A stretch of 64,000 nucleotides of DNA, from assembly GCA_963737745.1 (NCBI GenBank), contig CAVTTR010000011.1, forward strand, positions 1-64,000. The letters run 5' to 3'. Position 1 is the first letter of the stretch, and the number at the start of each line of letters is the position of its first letter. A model generated the notes under the pieces. The model ran no database searches, was not told where the DNA came from, and worked only from the letters and a program-made list of their open reading frames with translations. Both the position numbers and the translations under genes were made by a program. This DNA is from Bog-473 sp963737745 (lineage in GTDB: Bacteria > Actinomycetota > Acidimicrobiia > Acidimicrobiales > RAAP-2). This document shows positions 1-10,747 of the stretch, piece by piece.

Positions 1-618
1 GTGGCCGGATTGGAGGCAGGAAGCCTGAGCATGGCCAGCCTCCCCACGTTGGCGGCCGATCCTCTGGCGCCGCTGGTCGGTTCCTTCAGGCGTCGCTACC
101 CCGGCGTGCGGATCGACCTGGCGGCGCCCGAAGACGCAAGTGAGTTGTTCAGCATCGTCGCCTCGGGCACCTGCGAGCTGGGTGTCACCGAGGCCCACGG
201 AATGCCCGAGACCCTGGAATCGCACCCGTTGGGTCGACAGTCCCTCGTGCTCATTCTGCCGCCCGGCACAGATCACCACCCGGGCGATCGAATCGACCTT
301 TCCTCGCTCGAAGCGATGCCGTTCGTGGTGGCACCAAGGGGCACCTCGACGTTCCGGCTCCTCGAAGAGGGGTTCGCGGCCGTACAACGCACTCCCTCGG
401 TGGCTGTCGTGACCGCTCAGCGAGATGCGATCGTTCCGCTCGTTATCGCGGGTGCCGGTGCAGCCCTCGTGCCCGAGTCCGTAGCGCACACGGCGTCGGG
501 ATTGGGCGCCATCGTTGCTCGTCCTGAGCCGCCCATTGAGCGAGCGATTGTCCTCATCCACCGGATCGGGCCACTCTCGCCGGCGGCCGACAGATTCACC
601 GCAATGGCGCTCGGCTAG
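1..618 (+). CDS. LysR-family transcriptional regulator, C-terminal part (cut by window edge)
   Basis: The 205 residues match the co-inducer-binding domain of LysR-type regulators. There is a periplasmic-binding-protein-like opening (MASLPTLAADPLAPLVGSF, then RRYPGV), a hinge near residue 90, and the second lobe with DAIVPLVIAGAGAALVPESV, the usual late alternation of hydrophobic strand and helix. The N-terminal winged helix-turn-helix is not in the window. The GTG at base 1 is therefore probably an internal codon and not the start. The stop lies one base from the end of the convergent nitroreductase gene, so the two are not co-transcribed. The target genes and inducer cannot be read from the sequence. 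Confidence 0.8.
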   Translation: MAGLEAGSLSMASLPTLAADPLAPLVGSFRRRYPGVRIDLAAPEDASELFSIVASGTCELGVTEAHGMPETLESHPLGRQSLVLILPPGTDHHPGDRIDLSSLEAMPFVVAPRGTSTFRLLEEGFAAVQRTPSVAVVTAQRDAIVPLVIAGAGAALVPESVAHTASGLGAIVARPEPPIERAIVLIHRIGPLSPAADRFTAMALG

Positions 619-619
619 C

Positions 620-1279
620 TCAACCGGGCCAGAGGGGTTCGGGCACGGAGAACCCGACGCTTTCACCCCATGTGTTGCGATACGAGACACGATCCACGGG
701 CTTGCGAGCGGCGACGCCCCATCGACCCGTCGGGTAGCCGAAGCTCACCGTACCGGCCAGGTGCCACCCTTCGTCGCTCGGGACCCCGAGAATCTCCAGC
801 GTCTCGGCGAGGTGGAAACCTCCCAGCAAAGAGGTGAGACAGCTTCCTACTCCTTCGCCACGAGCCGCCAGCATGGCGTTCCACACGGCGGGATAGATCG
901 AGCCCCCGCTCGGATCGTGCTGACAAAACGGGAAAAGGAACAGGGGCACGTCGGTGTAATTGTCGGCCAGCCACTGCGCAGAGTGCTGCACGCGGAAGAG
1001 TTGCTGTGAGTCGGGGTTGTCGGGATCGGCACGCGCCACGTCGAGCCGGGATTTGTAGATCGACTCCCACAGAATTCCGATTGCGTGTTGATAGAGAGGG
1101 GCCAATGCCGCCTTCTTCATCGGGTCGTCGAGCAGCAAAAAGCGCCAATTCTGTCCATTGCCGCCGCTCGGCGCCCGTATGGCGGCATCGAGGATCTTGG
1201 CCTGCACGTCAAAGGGGATCGGATCGGACTTCACCCGCCGCATGGCACGGGTCGTATAGAGCGCTTCTAGGAGTTCCAT
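620..1279 (-). CDS. Nitroreductase-family FMN oxidoreductase
   Basis: A 219-residue protein of the nitroreductase fold, usually an FMN-dependent NAD(P)H oxidoreductase. The N-terminal LYTTRAMRRVKSDPIP followed by APSGGNGQNWRFLLLDD is the family FMN-binding and dimer-interface pattern, and the length is normal. A longer open frame extends to 1483, but it would overlap the upstream ABC transporter gene. The ATG at 1279 gives the canonical beginning MELLEALYTTR and is preferred. It lies 77 bases downstream of the ABC exporter on the same strand and could be read with it. The substrate is unknown. F420-dependent reductases have another fold, so FMN is the better guess. Confidence 0.85.
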   Translation of the reverse strand: MELLEALYTTRAMRRVKSDPIPFDVQAKILDAAIRAPSGGNGQNWRFLLLDDPMKKAALAPLYQHAIGILWESIYKSRLDVARADPDNPDSQQLFRVQHSAQWLADNYTDVPLFLFPFCQHDPSGGSIYPAVWNAMLAARGEGVGSCLTSLLGGFHLAETLEILGVPSDEGWHLAGTVSFGYPTGRWGVAARKPVDRVSYRNTWGESVGFSVPEPLWPG

Positions 1280-1355
1280 GGCTGCGCAGACTAGGTCCGA
1301 CTTGGGATGGATGTACGCGAAGCGGCCGATGTCCGCCAATGACCGAGAGCCGACC

Positions 1356-3282
1356 TCAGGCCGCAGGCGACTCAGGATCGATGACCTCCTGATCGGCGAA
1401 TTGCGTATGGTAAAGCTCGGCGTAGAGACCCTGCTGGGCCAAGAGGCTGGCATGCGTCCCTCGCTCCACAATGCGGCCATCATCGATCACCAAGAGTTGA
1501 TCGGCCTCGCGCACCGTTGAGAGCCGGTGGGCGATGACTAACGAGGTGCGTCCGCTCAGCGTCTGGTTCAATGCCCGTTGGACGGCTGCCTCGGACTCGG
1601 AGTCCAAGTGCGCCGTGGCTTCGTCGAGCACGACGACGTCGGGTGCCTTGAGGATGAGTCGGGCCAAGGCGACGCGCTGTTTTTCTCCCCCGGACAGCCG
1701 ATAACCGCGCTCGCCAACCAGGGTGTCCAGACCGTCGGGCAGTTCGGACACCAGGTCCCCGAGTTGGGCGTGGGCCAGGGCGGCGAGGACCTCCTTTTCG
1801 GTTGCTTCGGGGCGCGCGTACATCAGGTTCGCGCGCAACGAATCGTGGAAGAGGTACGGATCCTGTGTCACGACTCCGATGACGTCGCGGATGGACTGCA
1901 TGGTGGCGTGACGGACATCGATTCCGTTCAGCTTCAATGATCCCGCGGTCACGTCGTAGAGGCGGGGAACGAGGGAGGAGATAGTGGTCTTGCCGGCGCC
2001 GGAGGGGCCGACGAGCGCCACCATCTGTCCCGGCTCGACCCGGAAGGAGACATCGTGCAATACCTGGCTGTTCACGCCGGACTCGAGTATGGCCACGGAT
2101 TCCAACGAGGCCAATGAAACCTCTCGCGCACCGGGATACGAGAAATTGACGTTGTCCAACTCGATGGAAACGGCCCCACGTGGAATGTCGACCGCATCGG
2201 GATCCTCTTCGATCATGGGGACGATGTCGAGCACCTCGAAGAGCCTTTCAAAAGAGACGAGCGCGGTCACGACATCGAGCTGCAAGTTCGAGAGTTGGGT
2301 CAGTGGTCCGTACAGTCGAGTCAGGTACTGCGTGAGGGCCACCACCGTCCCCACGGCAAGCGTCCCGCGCACGGCAGCCACACCCCCGAAGCCGTACACG
2401 ATGGCAGTAGCCATTGAGGCGGTGAGGGTCAGGGCAACGAAAAAGATGCGGGCATAGGTGGCCTGCGCGATGCCGATGTCGCGCACTCGGCCGGCCTTGG
2501 CGTCGAATGAATCAGCTTCAACCCGGGGGCGCCCGAGCAGCTTGACCAGCATGGCGCCACCGACGTTGAAGCGCTCTTGCATCACCATGTTCATCTGAGA
2601 GTTGAGGTCGTACCCTTCCTTGGTCAGTGAACCGAGATGGCGTCCCACGATGCGGGCCGGGATGAGGAAGACGGGGAGGAGGATGAGCGCCGCCAGTGTG
2701 ATCTGCCAACTCAAATAGAACATGGTGCCGAGCACTATCAGCACGGTGACCAGGTTGCCCACAGCGTTGGACAAGAGGTCCGTGAAGGCCTGCTGCGCCC
2801 CGAGAACATCGTTGTTCAGTCGGCTGATGAGGGCGCCGGTCTGGGTGCGGGTGAAGAAGGCCAGGGGCATGCTTTGAATATGGCGAAAGACCTTCGACCG
2901 CATGTCAAAGATCAAGCCCTCACCGATCACCGCCGAGATCCGACGCTCGGTGAGAGACAGGATCGGCGTCGAAGAGCGCTAAACCTCCAGCCACGCACGC
3001 CAGCGCGATCACCAGGTCAGCGTGATGTCGTTCGATCCCGTTGTCGATCAAGGCTCGGAGGATGAGGGGGTTGATGGCGCTGATGACGGCATCGAGTATC
3101 ACCACCGGGAGAAAGACGGCGAGGATCCTCTTGTAGGGGACGGCAAAGGTCAACATGCGCCGTGCCGTGCCCCTTTTCACCCGATGTTGGAGGATGGAGC
3201 GGTCTTGACGGAGCGATCGCATCCCGGCGAAACCTCCGCCGCGGCCGCCTCCGCCCATGCCATGACCCGGCGGCATACTCAT
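1356..3282 (-). CDS. ABC exporter, fused permease and ATPase (one frameshift)
   Basis: A half-transporter of the MsbA/multidrug exporter type: an N-terminal six-helix membrane domain followed by an ATPase domain, about 640 residues in all. The ATPase shows Walker A GPSGAGKTT, Q-loop VTQDPYLF, signature LSGGEKQR, Walker B VVVLDEATA and the H-loop IAHRLSTV. The reading frame breaks near 2955-2970. Upstream the frame reads to GGLALFDA, and the next frame continues ILSLTERRISAVIGEGLIF, so a single extra or missing base restores a normal membrane domain. The start at 3282 gives a Gly/Met-rich leader (MSMPPGHGMGGGG). No strong Shine-Dalgarno sequence is visible, so a later start is possible. The exported substrate is unknown. 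Confidence 0.85.
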
Positions 3283-3401
3283 AACGAAGAATCCCCGTGC
3301 GAGCCTCGATAGCTTGCGATGGGCCGAAATATCATTTCGTCAACCTACCGGTGAAGACCGGCACCGCCGCCCCGTTTCGACCAGAGGCCAGGGTGGCCGG
3401 C

Positions 3402-4730
3402 CTACATACCAATAGGACGCAGAGCGCCCTGCTGACCGGGGCGAACGACTATGCAATTCACGGATGCAGCGCATCCTGCCAGGGCCGACTGATTGGCCGG
3501 GTTGTCGATGTCTGTCTGGTAGATGAGGATTACCCGGCTTTGTAGTGAACCCGTTGCGTCGGTGCAATCGCCGGCGAGACTGTCGCCACTGCTCGAGGTT
3601 GGGTTGCGTTGCTCCGCAATGGTCGTCGTCTTTTCCCAGTTGGAGTTCTGCGGTGTCGACGTGGCGGTGAGTCCGTCGTATTGCATAGGAAATCCGTTGT
3701 CGGCGAACCAGCCGGTGAGGGCGACGTAGTCAGTTGCTCTGGTGGGGCCCCAGAACGAAGAGTCGACGAGGGGAATCACGGGGGTGCGGACGAAGTCGTC
3801 CCGATACGTGGAAGCAATGTCTTCAATCGTGTCCAACCACACGGCGTCGCTGTAGCCATACGGGGTCCACTGCGCCAGGTGGTCGGTTGAACCCTCTTGT
3901 GTGTCGGGAAGGGTCTCCCCCCCGTCGCCGATTCCCATCTCAATGAAGCTCACGTCAGGGTCGCCGTCGTAGTGAGCGGCGTAGGCCGCGATGAACGCGT
4001 CGTAGTCGGCGAGAAAGGTGGGATTCCAATACTCGGGCAGGATCGAACCGCCGTCATTAATCGACGGCACACCTTGTGCGTAAACCCATGCCGGCGTGGC
4101 CTTCGCCGCCGACGCCCCCCACGCGGCCTGTCCGCCTGTGCTCACCCGAAGTATCACCCGCTTCCCCGCAGCCGCCCAAGGAGCGATGGCGCTATCCATC
4201 CGGGACCAAGTGAACTGCCCGGCCGCCGGCTCGAGGTCCGCCCATTCGAAGGTCAGGGTGGTCCCGACCAGGTCGGGATTAGTTGGCATCCGTCGCGGAG
4301 TTGCCGCCCGCGAATTCGTAAATGCCCTCGCGCGGTGACGACGTCAGGACGGAACTGCGCGGTCACGGTTGCATCGGGGCCAGAACCGCCAGACGGCGAG
4401 GTGCCGGCCCGTGGACCTTGCCGTAGAGCTGGACGATGCGCGCTCGGCCGAGCGACGTTCCGCTGGCCGAGCTTGGCGCATGCGACGAGGACCCCGACTG
4501 GTGGGAGTCGTCGTAGGTGCACTCGAGGTGCGGCTCGACGAGTGCCGGGTCGTGTGGCGTGCGTGTTACCGCTTGCGTGTGGCAAAGCGGAGTGAGCTGG
4601 GGGCCGCCGGATGACTGCGCAGCGTCAGGCTCGGGGTGGCTGCGACTCCGGCCAGGATCACCGTGACGACAAGGACGGCCCGCACCTTGGATGAGGGGCG
4701 CCGTCGCGCCCTCGACCGCCGGCCCCTCAT
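3402..4730 (-). CDS. Secreted glycoside-hydrolase-like TIM-barrel protein (frameshifted)
   Basis: The intact part (3402-4289, 295 residues) resembles (alpha/beta)8 glycoside hydrolases of the GH42/DUF4832 kind: TLTFEWADLEPAAGQFTW, then VILRVSTGG, then VSFIEMGIGDGGE, where the first Glu could be the acid/base. Upstream, three frames carry collinear pieces: REGIYEFAGGN just before NPDLVGTT, and a signal-peptide-like start at 4730 (MRGRRSRARRR, then VRAVLVVTVILAGVAATPSL). At least two or three single-base shifts between 4290 and 4590 are needed to join them. It is the last gene of the minus-strand polysaccharide locus, so it may trim or degrade the polymer. I infer this from position, not from a known specificity. 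Confidence 0.6.
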
Positions 4731-4780
4731 CGCTGGATGTCTTTCCCAACTCAAGCCTCTACCCAGGAATTCCGGGACGG

Positions 4781-6430
4781 TTAATTCGTGCATAAGAACA
4801 CCGATACCGATTCCCCCTCGTAGACCATCCGGAAGCGATTCGCCACGACCGCCTTCATGCTGGGGACGAGGCGGCCCGGCGTTCTGGTCGGCTACCACCA
4901 ACCAGGTCCGAGGGTGGGCGTCGATGGCAGTTTCGAATTCCGTCGACATTCAAGAGTACGGCTACCCCGTATTGCGTATCGACGACCTGATTGTTCTTCT
5001 CGAAGACATACAGCAGCGTCTGGGTGCGGTTGGCCGAGAGCCAATAGGTGGGCGCACGGCCAAGGCTGCCGCCCGTCAGGTTGGCTGGCCCCACGGCAAT
5101 CACGGCATCCCCCTTGTGTTCGTGTGCCTTGACGTAGTGCAACGGCGTCCGGGTAGTCCAGGTCCAAGTTGAAATGCTGGACATTGGCGCCGAAGAGGAC
5201 CTGGGCAAGCGGGCCGTAGTCACTGAGGCTCCCGACGGTGCTCATCATGATCGCCAACCCGCATGCTGCCGCGAACACCAGGGTCAACATCCGGCGCGCC
5301 ATCCGGGAGACGCCCTTGTTCCCCCGACGAGATCGCCCGGCGCAACACGGATGAAGATTTCGGCGCCGGCCCGGCTGGCCAAGATGAACTCGAAGGGCAA
5401 GGTGATGAAGACGTAGCGGGGGTTCTTGGCCGGCAAGAAGAGCGATACGACCACGACGGGGACGATCCAAAATGCAGCGAGGTAGACGAGCACCCGATCG
5501 CGACGCCGCCATCCGATGACGGTTCCAACCACGGCGAGCAGGCTCACCACCGTCAGGGCCGGACCCGGGCCGCCGGGGGTAAAGAAGACGTTGGCGAGGT
5601 AGTAGAAGGGCTTGGGCGACCACTGCACCAGTGGTCCTCCGCTTAAGTCCACGCCGAAGGCCGGAGGGTGAGTGAGCTCGGCCAGCGCCACCTGGGCGAC
5701 GATGACCAGGACGGCCAGGCCGCCGAACACCCACCACCGCCAATCTCGGCACCAACGAAGTCCCAAGAAGCCGAACAGCGCGATGGGGACGAGCAGCAAG
5801 ACCCCGAATGACTCCTCGTGGCTGAGGTACATGCACACCGTCACGACCATGACGGCGGCGATCCGTCCCGTCGTCGGCTCTCTCACCGCTTTGAGCAGCA
5901 CGATGGCCAGCAGAATGACGAAGAACTGCACCATCTGGTACATCCGTATTTCCTGCGCGTGTGACTGCTCGAAGACGGCAGAGGCGAAGGCCAACGTGCC
6001 GGCCCACTGGAACACGACGGCGTCCGGGACGGCCAGGGGGATGAGGCGGAAGCCGAAGAGCAGCACGGTGGCGCCGAACCACAAGGTGCTGAACTCCCGC
6101 ATCCATGACGTCCGGTAGTGCGAGAGCGTCCCGACAACCGCAAGGAGGGCCGAGTAGAGCTCGGATTTCCAATAGAGGAAGCCGGACGGCCAGCGGGGCA
6201 CCAGGTGGGCGGCGATTCCTTGGGCGGCGGCAATGCGAGGAGTATTCGTCCTGCCATACCGGCTGGTAGTCGATGCGGTAGCTCAGGACGAGCATCCAGA
6301 AGACAGCGATGCCGGCGATGCCGACGCCGTAGCGGTGGGCTCGCAGCCAGGCGAAGAAGGCCAGTGTGCTGGTGCGCCGGTCTCGGCGATAGGGGCCAGC
6401 GAGGAGTGGATGAGCCTCCTTCTTGACGTG
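4781..6430 (-). CDS. GT-C type membrane glycosyltransferase (PMT_2/GT39/ArnT-like; several frameshifts)
   Basis: A polytopic membrane protein whose first helix (GIAGIAVFWMLVLSYRID) is followed by PVWQDEYSS. The Asp-Glu pair after helix 1 is the catalytic hallmark of GT-C enzymes that use lipid-linked sugar donors. The best frame (5284-6201, 305 residues) holds about eight hydrophobic segments. The soluble tail continues in other frames: AVGPANLTGGSLGRAPTYWL, then YVFEKNNQVVDTQYGVAV, then FETAIDAHPRTWLVVADQNA, ending at a stop at 4781. Breakpoints lie near 6240, 5280, 5180, 4930 and 4870. The start is uncertain because the upstream join is also shifted; an AAGAAGGAGG ribosome-binding-like sequence lies near 6425. 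It probably adds a sugar outside the membrane. Confidence 0.6.
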
Positions 6431-7977
6431 TCGACCAGGACTTCGCGGCCGATGTGGCTCAACTGATAGCGAGCTGAGGGCGACGGAGAGTGCGACTCCT
6501 CCTGCGGCGAGGAGAAACACGATGCGCAACACGAAGGGGGTGCTGGGGAACGGCGGCTGGATGCCGATGAAGTGCCGAAGTTCGGAGAGCACCAGTACCA
6601 GGCCCAGAGCAGGGAGGACATCCGGCGGCCACTGCGCCCATGGCCTGTCGTCGGTCGGACGCCGATGGCGTGGCGACGAGAGCCGCGCCGCACATCCCAA
6701 CGCCAGCAACAAGAGAAAGAGCATCATCGTGTGGAGGAAGAGTGGACCGGCGGGAACCGCCGTCGCACCCGCCGTCGTCTGAAACGTGGTGTCGAGGAGC
6801 CGCTCCGGATTGGCCACCAGGTCTGGTTGGCCCGCAAAGCCCGAAGCGGTCCACGCTGGGCCGGTCGTGAAGCGGACGACGGTCGAGCCGTTGCTCACGC
6901 TGCCGTCCAGGTAGACAGCGGGGATGACGGTGATGTGACCGACACCGAGAGGCGATGGAGACCGGCGCTTTCGACTGGGCACAGGTCGTAAATGGTGAGC
7001 GGAATGGTGTTCTTAAGAGGATCGATGGCCCATGTCGTGGTCTTCTGGCACGCCCAACCCCTGCCACGTTCCCGTCCCGGAGGCAATGGTGCGCCCGTCC
7101 AACGCAACGGTGTAGGGGCCGTTGGCAGCAACCCGCATCCAGCCGTTCGTGCAACCCGATGGGAAGTTGACGCGTCGTCGAGGCGTGGAGTTGTTTGCCC
7201 GCTGGCGTTCCCGACGATGGCGTCGCCGGTGGCCGGTGTTGTATAGGAAGCTGGTGCAACCGGGACGGTTGTCGCCCCGATCCGATGACCCGCTCGCGAC
7301 GGCCGGGACCCAGTCGGTGGGGGCAAAATCTGCGGTGGCGAAGGCTCCAGAACGGGGTAGCGACTGCCCGGTGAGTGCCACGTTGGTGGTCGAACGCCAG
7401 TCCGAGGGCTTTCACGCCGTAGGTCTGCACGACCCCACCCGATTGGATCCGGATATGGGCCTGAAAGGCCGGAGCTCGGTTGTCGTAGTTGATCACTTCG
7501 AGTCCGATGACGTTGGCGCCCACGATCCAGGCTGGGTCGGAGGTCGAATGTCTCGACCACCCGCGGCACGTAGGTGCCGTTGTAGGTCTGCACCCGAGGG
7601 GTGTCGGCGAGCTGAGCCCCGTTGACGTAGGGCTCGGCGGCCTGGTCGGCGGTGAACCAAAGCGTCGCGCTCTGTGGAATGACGGCAATGGGAATGTCGA
7701 GCCGAAAGAAGGCATGGGGCCCGGCCTCTGGTGATCGGATCCACGTCTGCCCCGCCGTAGGCGCAAGAAATCGGCTGACGTGGCGAACGCGTCTCCACCG
7801 AGATCCAGAAACTGGCGATCAACCATGCTGCCGAGACCACCACGATGAGGGGAACGACCGCCATCATGCGTTTGGCGCTTTGGCGCGGTGGCGCGAGACG
7901 TTCCACCCCGCCGGTCGGTTCGACCACCACCGGGGAGTCCAGATGGTCGGCCGTGGTGCGACAAGCGTGTCGGTCAT
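6430..7977 (-). CDS. Membrane-anchored ectodomain protein, function unknown (frameshifted)
   Basis: Pieced together from several frames. The start MTDTLVAPRPTIW at 7977 overlaps the stop of the upstream gene (ATGA). A transmembrane segment follows (AVVPLIVVVSAAWLIASFWI), then an extracellular part containing NGTYVPRVVETFDLRP, WIVGANVIGLEVINYDNRAP and GWMRVAANGPYTVALDGRT. This style is seen in beta-sandwich, carbohydrate-binding modules attached to sugar-active enzymes. A C-terminal pair of hydrophobic segments (LFLHTMMLFLLLLALGC and FVLRIVFLLAAGGVALSVAL) closes the protein near 6430. At least four shifts interrupt it. I do not recognise the family. Its place in the polysaccharide locus suggests a role in polymer handling at the membrane. 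Confidence 0.45.
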
Positions 7978-9262
7978 GGGGGCCCCGGTGTATAAAGTCC
8001 CGCCGCCACCTCGCGTCCGATGGCGTTGACATCTTGTGTGTCCAGATCGACCGCGTTCACGATGTCGCGGCGGAAAGCGAAAGGTGGCCGAGCCGCTCTT
8101 CGGACAGACCAAGGTAGGTGAAGGCCAGCGATAGGAGTTCGCTGTTCTTGGTTTCGGCCACAGTCTGCTGCATGAAGCGGATATGGACGAGTCGTCGCCG
8201 GCCTCATAGGCGAAGTGGCCGTAGGTGAACGACAAGAAGGCCATCCCGCTCCAACATCGAGACAGCCCTCGGGTCGATGGGCGACTTGGGTGCCGATCAT
8301 GTCGTCGGCCAAGAGCGACGGCAAAACTCGTTCGGATGACCGGGTTGCGTGGAGCCATGGAGGCCGCTTGGGAGTAGTCAAGTAGTTGCTGTGCGACGCC
8401 ATCTGGGTCTGTCGGAGGACTGGCCGCCTTGGCAAACCACGACAGGGCGCTCTGCTGGCCTTGGTTGGCTTGGGCCTGGCCGAGTTCAGTTTCGAGCTGG
8501 GTGTTGTACCGAAGTTGTGGATTGAGAGCAGAGCGCGATCGAAGTCGTGCTCAGCAGGCGAGGGAGCGCCCGCCTGCGTGGCCGCAATGCCGTCGGACAT
8601 CGCCGCCTCCGCCAACACGCCGGTGGTGACACCCCAGGTCACGATCATCACGATAGCGGCGACGCCGGTGAGCACCGATCCGACGATGCCGGACAGGTGT
8701 CACCAGCCGGCCGGCCAGCAGCCCCCAGCCACCGTCGTAAGCAGCCATCCGATGCGTAACCCATTCAGCGACCAGCGTCGTCGTGGCGTCAGGGGTAAAG
8801 CCGAAGTAGTTGGTGGGTGGCGAGAAGTGGTATTGCGGGATCTGCCGGTCGACCACTTGGGTTTGCAATGAGTCCGTGGAGAGACGGAAGAGGATTTCGC
8901 CGCCGATGAGCCGGGTCGTCAGAAAAAAGAACGAGGGGAGTCGCCAGCAAGATCCATCCACACACACGTGTGGTGTTGGTCGTGCGTCCCTCCGGAGCGG
9001 ATAGCCGAGATGGCTGCCGTGATGGTCACGAGCCCCGATCAACTCGCCATACGTGACATGCCCGACCAGCGGTACAGCACCCAATGGCAAACGTGAGATT
9101 CCAGGCCGAAAGGCTCGGGCTGAGGTTTAAACCGATCCACGGGAAGGCGAGCGAGCCGAAGGCCAGGAAGAGCGCCGAGGACGATTCTCCATCCCGGCCG
9201 ACGTCGCCGCGACCTTTCGCTGAGCCAGCCGCGTCCTCGACGACCTCCTCATGAATCGTCAT
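7974..9262 (-). CDS. Membrane protein with helical-repeat-like C-terminal region (frameshifted)
   Basis: Collinear fragments in three frames: N-terminal MTIHEEVVEDAAGSAKGRGD (possible start 9262, or a GTG slightly upstream), a hydrophobic stretch SALFLAFGSLAFPWIGLNL, a second segment MLTGVAAIVMIVTWGVTTGV near 8675, then a soluble region with the alanine-rich helices of TPR-like repeats (SQAASMAPRNPVIRTSFAVA and SELLSLAFTYLGLSEERLG), ending AAGLYTPGPP at 7974. A transmembrane segment followed by TPR-like helices recalls the C-terminus of O-antigen ligase/polymerase proteins. However, the usual ten or more helices are not present, so the assignment stays open. The start is 47 bases downstream of the HlyD-like gene. 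Confidence 0.45.
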
Positions 9263-9308
9263 CTCGTCGGGTGCCGGCTCGCGAAGCGGCGGAAGGCCCA
9301 GCACTGGA

Positions 9309-10416
9309 CTAAGGGTTACCAAGGACGCGGACCCGTTCGCCGTTGGTGAGAGACTGCATGTTCGACTCCACGACCAGTGCTCCCGCCCGCAGCCCAGATG
9401 TGATCTGGATCCGGTCAGCGTCGGAAGCGCCGATGCTGACCGGCTGGATGTAGGCCCGTCCGTGGCGCAGTACGAAAACCGCCGGATCGAGGTCACTGTT
9501 CATGACGGCCACCGCCGGCACGGTGACGGCGGCGGACTGCGTGGCCATCACATGGACGAATACCTGCGTGCCGATGGGGACGGGTTCGGGTGCGGAGTTC
9601 TGGGCCTGAATGATGACGGTGCCGTCGAGGCCTCCTCCACCGGAGATGGCACTGACGGTGAGGACGGTCCCGTGGAGGTGCACCCCGGGAAGCCCGGTTG
9701 GAGCAACGTCTGCCGCGTCGCCGGGCGAGATCGATTGGATGTCGCTGAGTAACAAGCTGGCGGAGACGTCCACGACGGCCGGGTCGATCACTTCGAGGAT
9801 CGGCTGGCCTGCCGTCACGACCTGGCCCGGTTGCAGCACGAGGCCGGTCACGAACCCGCGTCGTCGGGGAGGAGATAGTGGTCGTCTTGCCCTGTGCGAT
9901 GGCCACCAGTTCCTGGTCATACGTCACTTCTTCGGTGAGAGCCGTGATCTGCTGCGCCTGCGATTGAGGAGCGGTCGTCGCCGACGGGGGTGTGTGTTCC
10001 GCGGTGATCAAGGCTTGTTGCGCGCTGGCCAACTGCGACACGAACTGGGGGGCATTTTGCACAAGGAGCGTCGGATCGATTTGCACGAGAGGCGTGCCGA
10101 TTGCCACTTCGGCCCCGTTGGTGACGTCGACTTGGGATATCGAAAAAATGGCGTCCTGAATTCCGGCCAGGTTGAGGCTTACGGTGAAGCTCTCATTGGG
10201 AGCCTCTTCCAGCGTTCCTACACCGCCAGGTTGATTCGTAATTTTCGCCGGTCCTGCGGTGGTGTACACCACCTTCGGCGTTGTCGCCAGAACTTTCCGC
10301 GCCACCGTCCCGGCGCCGACCAACAGTGCCAGTACGGCCACCGTGAGGAGCACCACGATGACCCGGCGCTGGAGCCGGGTGATTTTGGGGAAACGGCGCC
10401 AGAGTCGGAACTCCAT
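9309..10416 (-). CDS. HlyD-family membrane-fusion/adaptor protein (one frameshift)
   Basis: One N-terminal transmembrane helix (VIVVLLTVAVLALLVGAG), then a lipoyl/barrel-sandwich half (GVGTLEEAPNESFTVSL and AIGTPLVQIDPTLL), an alpha-hairpin region, the second half (VTGLVLQPGQVVTAGQPILE) and beta-barrel and membrane-proximal domains (VVESNMQSLTNGERVRVLG). This is the order found in HlyD/efflux adaptor proteins. The frame breaks near 9865: 10416-9870 and 9865-9309 join after TTISSP by a one-base change. The ATG at 10416 has GAAGAG five bases upstream. No RND pump or ABC partner is adjacent. It sits directly after the Egghead-type GT2, an arrangement known in alginate- and cellulose-like secretion systems, where an adaptor-like protein accompanies the synthase. 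Confidence 0.8.
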
Positions 10417-10419
10417 CCG

Positions 10420-10681
10420 CGCTCTTCAATCCGCGGATGCGACTCGTTTTGGTCGGAGGCAATTCCTTGGCGTGAGCTGTACCGTTCGAGGAGGGGTGGA
10501 GCGCCACCGCGGTGGCCAGTCCTCCGCCGGGAATACCGTGCCCGTTCGAGGAATGACCGTTTCCTCGGGCGGCGTCCGTACTGTACGACCCACCCGAGCT
10601 GTCTCGTGCTCTCCGAGGTGTGTGCTCCGACGGTTCTGCCGAGAAGAGCATGGGGTCGATGTCGACCGACTTGCGGCGCAC
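10420..10681 (-). CDS. Possible cytoplasmic N-terminal extension of the HlyD-like protein, or short hypothetical ORF
   Basis: Between the GT2 stop (10748) and the HlyD ATG (10416) one frame stays open with a protein-like composition: GTG start, VRRKSVDIDPMLFSAEPSEH, then a Gly/Ser/His-rich linker, ending RIRGLKSA just where the HlyD frame begins. AAAGGGAG lies about 15 bases upstream of the GTG, a poor distance. Because neighbouring genes carry one-base shifts, this could be the disordered cytosolic leader of the HlyD protein separated by one more shift. Alternatively it is only a non-coding spacer. The remaining bases 10682-10747 show nothing recognisable. Confidence 0.35.
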
Positions 10682-10747
10682 GCCCGAGCACTGTTGCTCC
10701 CTTTGTGTGCATTGCCGATGCGATGTCGTCCGGATTTCATTCTTTGC

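Noticed and set aside
7013..7964. Several Arg/Pro/His-rich ORFs on the minus strand
   Set aside because: They are alternative frames of one interrupted membrane/ectodomain gene; protein-like segments switch between frames at single-base breaks.
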